Both the position numbers and the translations under genes were made by a program. From positions 1-41,000 of the forward strand of contig CAZSTI010000007.1 in the NCBI GenBank assembly GCA_964609995.1: 41,000 bases of DNA, given 5' to 3'. Shown here piece by piece: positions 14,315 to 21,084 of this stretch; the first letter of the stretch is position 1; every line of letters starts with the position of its first letter. The notes beneath the pieces are model-generated. The model saw only the letters and a list, made by a program, of their open reading frames with translations. It had not been told where the DNA came from and did no database searches. This DNA comes from JAAYGD01 sp964609995 (GTDB lineage: Bacteria > Bacillota_I > Bacilli_A > RF39 > UBA660).

Positions 14315-14712
14315 ATCAAGATAAATTAAATATGATTAATACGTATATTAATTCAAACGTAGCTCCCCTTCTAGTTGAAGGTATCACATCAAGCAATATA
14401 CCTAATTCAGTAGTAATACCTGCAAATTGTGGAATAGATTTATTAAACGGACATTATGAAGGAATGGATTTTGTAGCACCAACTTGGTATAACGAAATAC
14501 TTGCAAAAAAAGATATGAAACATAATATTCTTGTTATAGATAATATAACTAGTATTCCAAAGGCTGAACAATTAAAGTTTTGTGAAATATTAAAATATCG
14601 TAAAATAAGTACGTTCGAACTTCCTAGTAATTGTTCGATTATTATTACTTGTGATAAAGTCAGTAAAGAAACAATTGCTAAAGAGATTTATTCGTTAGTG
14701 GCACATATTTAA
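14311..14712 (+). CDS. Small degenerate AAA+ relative without a Walker A motif
   Basis: This 133-residue soluble protein aligns by eye with the central part of the preceding ATPase. Its APTWYNEI matches PPTWFKKL, ILVIDNIT (73-80) matches the Walker B IIFFDEIT with the catalytic Glu replaced by Asn, and FELPSNCSIIITCD matches LPENARVVAAGND. The position of the P-loop reads GITSSNIPNS (24-33) and lacks GKS. There is no lid domain. It probably arose by duplication and cannot hydrolyse ATP, so a structural or adaptor role in the ATPase ring is possible. It starts within the last codons of the ATPase (ATGA overlap) and precedes the VWA gene by 9 bp, so all three are translated together. Confidence 0.62.
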   Translation: MNQDKLNMINTYINSNVAPLLVEGITSSNIPNSVVIPANCGIDLLNGHYEGMDFVAPTWYNEILAKKDMKHNILVIDNITSIPKAEQLKFCEILKYRKISTFELPSNCSIIITCDKVSKETIAKEIYSLVAHI

Positions 14713-14721
14713 GGTGGATTT

Positions 14722-16278
14722 ATGGATACATTTAATATTGATAATATAAAAAGAAGAATGCTTATTAAATATCCCTTTTTTGGTAGTGCGGTGGCTAATC
14801 TTAAATTAAAAGAAGCAAGAGGTTTAAATACCGCAGGAACTGATGGTAAAACCATTTATTATGATCCCGAATTTTTGAATAAACTATCAGAAGATGAGCA
14901 ATCATTTATATTTGCACACGAAATATGCCATATAGCATTTAATCATATACTCCGAAGTGAAGGCAAAAATCCAAGAATTTGGAATATTGCAACAGATGCA
15001 GTTATAAATCAATTCTTAAAAAAAGATGGACTTCCTATGGTTGAAGGCGGAGTTGATATCGAAGAAGCTATTAATTATGATGTCGAAACATTATATGAAA
15101 AAATGCTAAAAGAAGAAAAAGATAAAGAGGAACAACAAAAAAATAATCAAGATAACCAAAAACAAGAAGGTAATCAAAAGGATAATAATAATTCTTCTTC
15201 AGAGCAGCAAGGATCAAATAGTGAACAACAAAACGAACAATCTGATCAAAGTCAAAATAATGAACAAAATAGTCAAGACCAAAATCAAAGTTCAGGGAGC
15301 GGCCAAAGTGGCGATAATCAACCTAGTGAAAGTAATGAGAATAATCAATCAAATGAACAACAAAGTTCAAATGGTGGTAATTCTAAAGAACAACAAGAAA
15401 AGGCTGAATCTAGCAGTAATAATGATGTTGGACATGATACCCACAATATGTGGGAAGAAGCTGTAAAAAGACATAAAGAAGGAAAAGATTTAAGTGATGA
15501 TGAGCAAGAAAAAAAAGAACAAAATAAATTAAATGATTTTAGTGAAGATAAAGTAAAAGAAATGCAAGACAAGATGGAAAAACTTGGGGAAAAGAAAGCG
15601 TTTAAAAAAAATGAGCAAACAAGAAAAGATCAATTACAAGAATTAATTGAAGCAATGTCTAGAGAAGCAATGGGTGCAGGATCATCAACTAATTCAGAGA
15701 TTCGTGATACAAATGACATTGGAACTAGTAAACAACTTATTGACTGGCGATTATGGTTAAGAGAAGCTATAAGTATGGATGTAGATTGGTCATATCAAAA
15801 TGCTGAAATAGATGATGGTATTATAAGACCAAATCTTGAAGCTTATCCAATACCAGAAACAGAAATAATTTTAGATACAAGTGGCTCGATTCATGAAAAT
15901 TTACTTAAAAACTTTTTAAGAGAATGTAAGAATATTCTTCAAGCATCAAGAGTAAAAGTTGGATGCTTTGATACTCAATTTTATGGATTTACAGAAATAA
16001 GAAAACTAGATGACATTGATAATTTAGACTATGTTGGTGGTGGTGGAACAAACTTTGATGTAGCGGTAAATGCATTTACTAAAAGAGTAGAAAATAAAAT
16101 AATATTTACTGATGGCGACGCACCAATGCCTAGAACTTCAATAAATGCAATTTGGATAGTGTTTGGTGGTAAAAAAATAACTCCTCCGGGTGGTAGAGTT
16201 ATTCATATTACTGATGAACAATTAAGAAGATTATATTACGAAACTGATAACAATATGAATAATGGCAAAACAAGATAA
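14722..16278 (+). CDS. Metallopeptidase-like/VWA protein (DUF2201 type), partner of the MoxR-like ATPase
   Basis: This 518-residue cytoplasmic protein has three parts. Residues 1-120 are a putative metallopeptidase domain with HEICH at 66-70, which fits the zinc-peptidase HExxH pattern. Residues 130-240 form a low-complexity linker almost purely of Q, N, S, E, G and D. Residues 330-518 are a VWA-like domain with the metal-site motif DTSGS at 385-389, then GGGGTNFDVA and IIFTDGDAP. DUF2201 proteins typically sit beside MoxR ATPases and are thought to be remodelled by them to control an effector or chaperone activity. GGTGG lies 6-7 nt before ATG. The linker has perfect reading in one frame, so it is not a frameshift product. 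Confidence 0.85.
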   Translation: MDTFNIDNIKRRMLIKYPFFGSAVANLKLKEARGLNTAGTDGKTIYYDPEFLNKLSEDEQSFIFAHEICHIAFNHILRSEGKNPRIWNIATDAVINQFLKKDGLPMVEGGVDIEEAINYDVETLYEKMLKEEKDKEEQQKNNQDNQKQEGNQKDNNNSSSEQQGSNSEQQNEQSDQSQNNEQNSQDQNQSSGSGQSGDNQPSESNENNQSNEQQSSNGGNSKEQQEKAESSSNNDVGHDTHNMWEEAVKRHKEGKDLSDDEQEKKEQNKLNDFSEDKVKEMQDKMEKLGEKKAFKKNEQTRKDQLQELIEAMSREAMGAGSSTNSEIRDTNDIGTSKQLIDWRLWLREAISMDVDWSYQNAEIDDGIIRPNLEAYPIPETEIILDTSGSIHENLLKNFLRECKNILQASRVKVGCFDTQFYGFTEIRKLDDIDNLDYVGGGGTNFDVAVNAFTKRVENKIIFTDGDAPMPRTSINAIWIVFGGKKITPPGGRVIHITDEQLRRLYYETDNNMNNGKTR

Positions 16279-16302
16279 TAAAAAAATGTATTAGCAAAGG
16301 TC

Positions 16303-16360
16303 TTTTGACCGTGTATTGCCAAAGGTATCGTAAAGGGTATTATTCAAGGTATTGTTGAGA
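16303..16360 (+). repeat. 12-bp tandem repeat block, copy B
   Basis: TTTTGACCGT leads into four exact 12-bp steps at 16313, 16325, 16337 and 16349, each starting GTAT. One frame runs on as Gly-Ile-Val-x repeats and then a basic segment to a stop at 16438-16440. It has no start codon and looks like the tail of a lost gene. Confidence 0.8.
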
Positions 16361-16458
16361 AAATTAGAAAAAATGAAGTTATTAAAATAGCATTAAAAAA
16401 CACTAAAAAAACAAAAAATATTGTAAAAAAAGTGCTATAAAACCAATAAATATAATGG

Positions 16459-16516
16459 TTTGACCTATGTATTGGTTAGGGTATCGCTAGGGGTATCGTA
16501 GAAAGTATCGTAAAAT
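16459..16516 (+). repeat. 12-bp tandem repeat block, copy C
   Basis: TTTGACCTAT leads into four 12-bp units at 16469, 16481, 16493 and 16505 starting GTATTG or GTATCG. It is closely similar to copy A (TATGACCTAT) and copy B. Confidence 0.8.
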
Positions 16517-16525
16517 ATAGAAAAA

Positions 16526-16644
16526 TCACTAGACTTTAATAAAAATACGCAGTATTGTTGTAATAACTAGTGAGTTGTGGGGCAGAGAAAATATCGGTAT
16601 GACGCCCCAGAGTGATTTATACCCTTATTTATAAGGGTTTTTTT
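16526..16644 (+). ncRNA. Candidate structured RNA ending in a terminator
   Basis: Nested and serial stems are visible: TCACTAG (16526) with CTAGTGA (16567) enclosing AATAC-GCA-GTATT (16544-16556), then TGGGGC (16578) with GCCCCA (16604), then the terminator at 16621. The part at 16577-16610 is GC-rich against an AT-rich background. No promoter was convincing. It could instead be a recombinase or replication site, and the stems were found by eye. Confidence 0.35.
16621..16644 (+). terminator. Terminator inside the island
   Basis: ACCCTTA pairs with TAAGGGT around a 4-nt loop, followed by seven T residues. Confidence 0.85.
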
Positions 16645-16661
16645 ATGCCTAAATATGTTTG

Positions 16662-16683
16662 CCTACGAATTACCTACGAATAA
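16662..16683 (+). repeat. Two tandem 11-bp repeats, possible integrase arm sites
   Basis: CCTACGAATTA is followed directly by CCTACGAATAA, just beyond the 3' end of the integrase remnant. Short direct repeats of this kind next to int genes serve as arm-type binding sites in Tn916-like and lambda-like elements. Confidence 0.4.
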
Positions 16684-16716
16684 TTTCAAAAAATTATAAG
16701 GTATCTAACCTTTCTT

Positions 16717-16812
16717 TTATTTTTCTAACTCACTTTCATATAAATGTGAGTAAATATTTAATGTAGTTTCTATTTTACTATGACCTAGATATTTTGATAC
16801 TAAACCTATATG
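16717..16812 (-). pseudogene. C-terminal remnant of a tyrosine integrase
   Basis: Read on the minus strand, 31 codons end in TAA and encode the last part of a phage/ICE-type integrase: VSKYLGHSKIETT with the box II histidine, then LNIYSHLYESELEK with the nucleophilic tyrosine in the usual NxYSHL context. The frame is closed by TGA directly upstream (16813-16815), exactly where the att-like repeat begins. The rest of the roughly 350-residue gene is gone. It marks this end as the original integrase end of the island. Confidence 0.85.
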
Positions 16813-16825
16813 TCACTCCATTAAG
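16805..16825 (+). other. Putative attachment site attR
   Basis: It matches 18 of 21 bases at the tRNA-His 3' end (10610-10630), including the final CCATTAAG. The three differences are transitions. It abuts the integrase remnant. Confidence 0.55.
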
Positions 16826-16833
16826 TGAGTAAT

Positions 16834-16862
16834 CGAACTTCCAATATGAAGTTCGTTTTTTG
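16834..16862 (+). terminator. Terminator, probably the original one for tRNA-His
   Basis: CGAACTT pairs with AAGTTCG around an 8-nt loop and is followed by six T residues. It lies 8 bp beyond attR and has no complete gene in front of it. tRNA-His lacks a terminator at its present end, so this was likely displaced by the insertion. Confidence 0.75.
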
Positions 16863-16873
16863 TTTGTATATGG

Positions 16874-16879
16874 TATAAT
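16874..16879 (+). promoter_or_regulatory. -10 element for the UDG-family gene
   Basis: A perfect TATAAT lies 17 bp before the start codon. The matching -35 would fall in the preceding terminator tail and is poor. Confidence 0.5.
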
Positions 16880-16896
16880 TGTGGTAGGTGAGTAAA

Positions 16897-17475
16897 ATGA
16901 AGTTTGATGAACTTATAAAACAAATAAATGACTGTAGGATATGCCAAACTATTTTTGGTTTTGAACCTCATCCTGTTGTGTTTGGCAAACAAAATTCAAA
17001 AATAGTTCAAATAAGCCAAGCACCATCAGCTAATGTCAATATCACAAGGAAGCCATTTACAGATCATAGTGGAAAAAAACTGAAATATGAATGGTACAAA
17101 ATTAGTGATGAGGATTTTTATAACGAGAATAATTTTTATATTGCAGCATTAGCACATTGTTTCCCAGGTAAAACAAAAAGTGGTGGGGATAGATTACCTC
17201 CAAAAGTATGCTATGAGAAATGGATAATAAAAGAATTAACTTTGATCGACAATGATTTATATGTAATAATAGGATCGAAAGCAGCCAATATTTTCTTTCC
17301 TGACGAGAAATATGATAAATTGATATTCAAAGATAATATATTAAATGGTAAAAAAGCAATAGTATTACCCCATCCCTCACCACTTAATATAAAGTGGTTT
17401 AAGGATAATCCTGAGTTCCATGAAAAAAGAATACTCGAAATAAGAGATACAATTAAAGAGGTCCTTAACCAATGA
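16897..17475 (+). CDS. Uracil-DNA glycosylase superfamily protein
   Basis: This 192-residue protein resembles the divergent branch of the UDG fold. An N-terminal CRIC pair could hold a metal or Fe-S site with later cysteines (AHCFPG). The first catalytic-loop segment reads ISQAPSANVN, in the place of the GEAPG-like motif of family 4/5 enzymes. The second loop is the conserved PHPSPLN near residue 155. There is no GQDPYHG, so it is not a second Ung. The lack of a normal acidic residue in the first motif leaves the substrate uncertain. I choose ATG 16897, with AGGTGAG 4 nt upstream, over GTG 16888. It lies just outside the island. Confidence 0.75.
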   Translation: MKFDELIKQINDCRICQTIFGFEPHPVVFGKQNSKIVQISQAPSANVNITRKPFTDHSGKKLKYEWYKISDEDFYNENNFYIAALAHCFPGKTKSGGDRLPPKVCYEKWIIKELTLIDNDLYVIIGSKAANIFFPDEKYDKLIFKDNILNGKKAIVLPHPSPLNIKWFKDNPEFHEKRILEIRDTIKEVLNQ

Positions 17476-17480
17476 AAACG

Positions 17481-17546
17481 TTTTGTGCTTATTGGAATAT
17501 TGCACCATTAAGTAACTATGCAAATTCTAATATAGAGTTCGTTTTA
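17481..17546 (+). repeat. Intergenic repeat with weak terminator, copy 1
   Basis: About 66 bp starting TTTGTGCTTAT, passing CCATTAA and ending GAGTTCGTTTTA, are roughly 70-75% identical to 19331-19397. The end also resembles the sequence after attR (16818-16862). The hairpin AAATTCT/AGAGTT is weaker than in the second copy. Confidence 0.6.
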
Positions 17547-17588
17547 TTATTTGAAAAAAAGATATATAATTAGACAAGAGGTGTAAAC

Positions 17589-18050
17589 ATGTATAAAGAA
17601 TATCAATTATTAAGAGATCCTAAAATAAATCCAACTCAAGAAATAATTGCCGAGGGATTAGGGTTGACTAACATCACATACATAAAGTTTATTGAAAGAT
17701 TAAAACAAATTAACATTAACCTTATGGATTGGAGATATTATAATGATGGAAAAGCTTGGCTTTCAAAAGGTGAATATAAATGGGTTACTAATAGGGGCAC
17801 CAATAAAGTAAAACCTATATTTTGGTTATCAATATGGAACGGTTTTTTTAAGATATCATTTTTCTTTTCTACTATTTCAAGACCAGAATTATTGACTTTA
17901 CCAATTAGTAAAGAAACAAAGAATTTAATTAAAGAAGCAAAACCAATGGGGAAAACTATGAGATATATTCCAATTGTTTTGGATATTAGTGATGATAAAT
18001 ATATCGATGACTTATTGATACTGTCTGAATTTAGGAAAAACAAAATTTGA
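17589..18050 (+). CDS. DUF3788 family protein
   Basis: This 153-residue soluble protein of unknown function fits the DUF3788 pattern by eye: an N-terminal helical segment, then WRYYNDGKAWLSK (about 47-59), a beta-rich centre with PIFWLSIWNGFFKISFFF, and LTLPISKETKNLIKEAK. DUF3788 proteins are short, widespread in Firmicutes and Bacteroidetes, often single genes, and uncharacterised. GAGGTG lies 7 nt before ATG. It is separated from its neighbours by AT-rich gaps, so it is probably transcribed alone. Confidence 0.7.
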   Translation: MYKEYQLLRDPKINPTQEIIAEGLGLTNITYIKFIERLKQININLMDWRYYNDGKAWLSKGEYKWVTNRGTNKVKPIFWLSIWNGFFKISFFFSTISRPELLTLPISKETKNLIKEAKPMGKTMRYIPIVLDISDDKYIDDLLILSEFRKNKI

Positions 18051-18169
18051 TTATTATAATTTAATGTATTTATAAGTGCAATAAATCGTATTATTTTATG
18101 TTCTCTTTTTGTAATAGAGTCTTTTAGAACTATATAACAATATATGCTATAATTAAGATATTAGAGGGG

Positions 18170-18664
18170 ATGATTATTATAAAAATAAATAGTAATTATA
18201 TAAGTGATTACAAAAAAATAATTCAAACTACTAATTTGCAAAATGGGTATCAAGAATTTATTAAATTTTTTCGTTATTTAAGAACATATTTAGAAAAAGA
18301 AATGTCGGAATATATATTTACAAGCAATATTATTGAAAATAATATGGATTATTCATATTTTCAATTCACAAGTAAAAAACTAAAATCGAAAAATCTTAAA
18401 ATAGTCATAGCTTTTATTCATCAAAAATTTGATTATGAGATTTGGTTGTCAGGCATTAACCGAAAAACACAAAATTATTATTATGATAATTTAAAAAATG
18501 AAGTATTAAAATATAATTTAACTAACAATCCAAATAAGACGGACTACATACTAAGAACTAAAATTCTAAATGAATGTGATTACAACAATATAGAACTAAC
18601 GGTTGGTGAAATTAAACTAAGCATAGAGGATTTTATTAATAATATAAAGTGTCTTTTATTGTGA
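18170..18664 (+). CDS. DUF7000-like protein
   Basis: This 164-residue soluble protein of unknown function is similar by eye to the DUF7000 group: GYQEFIKFFRYLRTYLEKE, then SYFQFTSKKLKSKNLKI, then FIHQKFDYEIWLSGINRKTQ. The start is odd. The only ATG (18170) touches the GAGGGG site (18164-18169) with no spacer, so the real start may be a non-standard ATT or ATA codon a few triplets downstream. A TATAAT at 18148-18153 is a likely -10. It lies in the same orientation as the DUF3788 gene but 119 bp away. Confidence 0.65.
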   Translation: MIIIKINSNYISDYKKIIQTTNLQNGYQEFIKFFRYLRTYLEKEMSEYIFTSNIIENNMDYSYFQFTSKKLKSKNLKIVIAFIHQKFDYEIWLSGINRKTQNYYYDNLKNEVLKYNLTNNPNKTDYILRTKILNECDYNNIELTVGEIKLSIEDFINNIKCLLL

Positions 18665-18753
18665 TTAAACAAAACACATATTAGTATAAAAAATTCTCAA
18701 ACATGAATATAATTTTTATAATAAATAGTATATAATAATAAAAGGTGATATAT

Positions 18754-19326
18754 GTGAGAATGTTGGGTTCTAAAACTATTGAAACTGAAAGATTAATATT
18801 AAGACCAACTGAAGAGTCCGACTTGGAAGTGTTATTTAATATTCTTTTAATACCTGAAGTTAATAAATATTATTTAACTTGTAAAATAGGAAAAACATTT
18901 GAAGAAGATTATATTTGGCAAATGAAAAAATTAGAAAAAGCAAAAAACAAGGATGTTTTTCAGTGGAGTATTATAAAAAAAGAAGATAACAGTTGTATAG
19001 GGCAAATAAGTGTGCAAGAAAAAGAAAATAATTCAACTAATATAAGAGATATTGGTTGGTTTATTGATCCCAATAATCAAAGAAAAGGATATGCCTTTGA
19101 AGCGGGTAATAATGTTATAAATTATATGTTTAATGAAGTGGATATTAAAGCAATAGAAACTTCATGTGCGGTATGTAATCCGGCTTCATTTTGTCTTATG
19201 GAAAAACTAGGATTTATTAAAAGAGGGTCAAAAACCCATAAACAAAAATATACTTTTGTTGAAGAATTAGTTGATTGTTATTCTTATGGAATAACAAAAG
19301 AGGAGTATTTAAATAAAAGCAATTAA
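18754..19326 (+). CDS. GNAT-family (RimJ/RimL-like) N-acetyltransferase
   Basis: This 190-residue cytoplasmic acetyl-CoA-dependent acetyltransferase has the RimJ/RimL opening TIETERLILRPTEESDLEVL, the acetyl-CoA loop in NQRKGYAFEA (Q/RxxGxA/G, about 109-118) and the C-terminal NPASFCLMEKLGF strand-helix. Substrates in this family include protein N-termini and antibiotics, and none can be assigned here. I choose GTG 18754, 6 nt after AAAGGTG. A GTG at 18745 lies inside that site, and ATG 18760 is a possible later start. It is closed by the strong terminator at 19373. Confidence 0.83.
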   Translation: MRMLGSKTIETERLILRPTEESDLEVLFNILLIPEVNKYYLTCKIGKTFEEDYIWQMKKLEKAKNKDVFQWSIIKKEDNSCIGQISVQEKENNSTNIRDIGWFIDPNNQRKGYAFEAGNNVINYMFNEVDIKAIETSCAVCNPASFCLMEKLGFIKRGSKTHKQKYTFVEELVDCYSYGITKEEYLNKSN

Positions 19327-19330
19327 AAAA

Positions 19331-19401
19331 TGGTTTGTGCTTATAGAAATAATGTTCCATTAATAAATGTTGCGAACTCTTATAAAGAGTTCGTTTTTTT
19401 A
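19331..19401 (+). terminator. Terminator within intergenic repeat copy 2
   Basis: The second copy of the 17481 repeat carries a perfect 9-bp stem, CGAACTCTT (19373-19381) with AAGAGTTCG (19385-19393), a 3-nt loop and seven T residues. It ends the GNAT gene. Confidence 0.88.
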
Positions 19402-19513
19402 TTGCATAATTTTATTAAAGTAAAAATATTAATAATGTATTACTTAAAACTCTTTTATAATATATAATATATAATATATATATAAGTATTATTAAAGAAT
19501 ATAGGAGGTAATT

Positions 19514-19999
19514 ATGAGCTTATATCAAATTAGAGTAGAAGATATTAATAATAATGTAGTTTCTTTTTCTCGTTACAAAGGGAAAGTATTATTGATTGTT
19601 AATACTGCAACAGAATGTTTTTTTACACCTCAATATGAAGAACTTCAAAAACTTTATGAAAAGTTTAAAGATAGAGATTTTGAAATCTTGGATTTCCCAT
19701 GCAATCAATTTGGAAATGATGCTCCTGGATCAAACGAAGAAATAAATGATTATTGTACAGTAAAATTTCAAACAACTTTTCCTAGATTTGAAAAAATAAA
19801 TGTTAATGGAGATGATGAATCAATTTTATATACATATTTAAAAAGACATCAAAAAGGATTTTTAAATAAAAAGATTAAGTGGAATTTTACTAAATTTCTT
19901 GTAGATAAAGACGGCAAAGTAATAAAGAGATATTCTCCACGTATAAAACCAATGCAAATTGCCGAAGACATAGAAAAATTATTAAAAGAAAGAACATAA
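19514..19999 (+). CDS. Glutathione peroxidase-family thiol peroxidase
   Basis: It reduces hydrogen or organic peroxides, and bacterial members usually take electrons from thioredoxin rather than glutathione. Of its 161 residues, peroxidatic Cys35 lies in NTATECFFTPQY, where the usual CGFT is CFFT. FPCNQFG (61-67, Cys63) is conserved, Cys81 is a candidate resolving cysteine, and WNFTKFLVDKDG is the C-terminal Trp-Asn motif. A GGAGG site lies 6 nt before ATG. Upstream is an AT repeat with several TATAAT-like elements. The hrtB-like gene follows after 13 bp, so it may share a transcript with the ABC exporter. Confidence 0.9.
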   Translation: MSLYQIRVEDINNNVVSFSRYKGKVLLIVNTATECFFTPQYEELQKLYEKFKDRDFEILDFPCNQFGNDAPGSNEEINDYCTVKFQTTFPRFEKINVNGDDESILYTYLKRHQKGFLNKKIKWNFTKFLVDKDGKVIKRYSPRIKPMQIAEDIEKLLKERT

Positions 20000-20012
20000 T
20001 AGAGGTGAATAT

Positions 20013-21083
20013 ATGTTTTTAGCTATTAAAGAATTAAAATATTCAAAAGCAAAATTTACACTAATAATTGCGGTAGTAATTTTGGTTAGTTATTTAGTAT
20101 ATTTTTTAACTTCTCTTGCAAATGGTCTTGCGTCATCTTATACAAATGCAATAAATAAGTGGGAATCAGATCATGTTATATTAACGATTGATTCTAATGA
20201 TAATATGATGATGTCATACATGAATCAAGAAGATTTTGATTCATTAAAAATAGATGGCTCAAAATCGAAGCTTGGTTTGTTTCCCGCAGTAATAAATAAT
20301 CCTTCATCTGATAATGTTCTAGAATCAAGACTAGACGTATATTTTTTTGGAATAGAAAATGATAGTTTTATTAAACCTCAAGAATTGAGAAATTTAACTT
20401 TGAAAGATAATCAAGTAATTGTGGATGAAGAATTTAAAAAGGAAGGATATAATATTGGCGATTATTTTGGAATTACTGGTAGTGATAATAAATATGAAAT
20501 TATTGGATTTTCTTCCAAAACAACATATCAAACAGCTCCTGTTGTATATATAAGTTTGGATTCATGGCAAAAATATAGATATGGAGCTAATAATACTCCC
20601 GATTTATTTAGTGGTATCATTGTAAAAGGAAAAATTAATGAGTTGGATAATAATCTGCTTTCTTACACGACAGAAAATTATATTTCAACTTTACCAGGAT
20701 ACAATGCTCAGGTATTAACTTTTTCTGTTATGATAGTTTTTTTAATTATAATAACTGCTTTTGTATTAGGAATATTTATTTATGTATTAACAATTCAAAA
20801 AACAAGCATGTTTGGGGTAATGAAAGCGCAAGGAATATCAAACAAATATATAGGTGGTTCTGTAATCATCCAAACATTTTTGTTAATAATTATTGGTCTT
20901 TCAATAGGATTAATGTTTACAATATTGACTGGAATATTTTTATCTGATTTTATTCCTTTTGCATTTAATATACTTTTCTATTCTATTATTACAATTGCTT
21001 TTTTTATATTTTCATTATTTGGAGGTTTATTTTCAGTAAGAGCAGTATTGAAGATAGATCCTTTGAAAGCTATAGGAGGTTAA
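20013..21083 (+). CDS. HrtB/DevC-like ABC transporter permease (FtsX family)
   Basis: This membrane subunit of a MacB-type exporter has 356 residues with one N-terminal helix (about 17-38), a large outside domain (about 40-235), and three C-terminal helices (about 236-260, 283-310 and 315-342). This FtsX topology, with the short MFLAIKELKYSKAKFT start and the LKIDPLKAIGG end, matches HrtB/DevC proteins, which export haem or glycolipids. The neighbouring peroxidase fits a haem or oxidative-stress role, but the substrate is an inference. AGAGGTG precedes ATG. The AGGAGG ribosome site of the ATPase gene is embedded in its last codons. Confidence 0.82.
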   Translation: MFLAIKELKYSKAKFTLIIAVVILVSYLVYFLTSLANGLASSYTNAINKWESDHVILTIDSNDNMMMSYMNQEDFDSLKIDGSKSKLGLFPAVINNPSSDNVLESRLDVYFFGIENDSFIKPQELRNLTLKDNQVIVDEEFKKEGYNIGDYFGITGSDNKYEIIGFSSKTTYQTAPVVYISLDSWQKYRYGANNTPDLFSGIIVKGKINELDNNLLSYTTENYISTLPGYNAQVLTFSVMIVFLIIITAFVLGIFIYVLTIQKTSMFGVMKAQGISNKYIGGSVIIQTFLLIIIGLSIGLMFTILTGIFLSDFIPFAFNILFYSIITIAFFIFSLFGGLFSVRAVLKIDPLKAIGG

Positions 21084-21084
21084 A

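Larger units (their letters stand above)
10626..16825 (+). mobile_element. Decayed integrative island at tRNA-His carrying a DGR-target operon
   Basis: About 6.2 kb lie between two copies of the tRNA-end sequence. Contents in order: a 97-residue unknown protein, a 12-bp-repeat block, a serine recombinase fused to a reverse-transcriptase end, a MoxR-like/AAA-relative/VWA operon, two more repeat blocks, a possible structured RNA with a terminator, integrase arm-like repeats and a tyrosine-integrase C-terminal fragment in inverse orientation. Both recombinases are incomplete and no transfer or phage structural gene is visible, so the island is probably immobile. The limits rest on the imperfect att repeat. 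Confidence 0.6.

Noticed and set aside
15110..15570. Extra reading frames across the Gln/Asn-rich linker of the VWA gene
   Set aside because: They arise from the low-complexity CAA/AAT/GAA sequence. The long frame joins two recognised domains without a break.
16316..16440. Open frame after repeat block B with a basic tail
   Set aside because: No usable start codon and no ribosome site. Treated as part of the repeat or a gene remnant.
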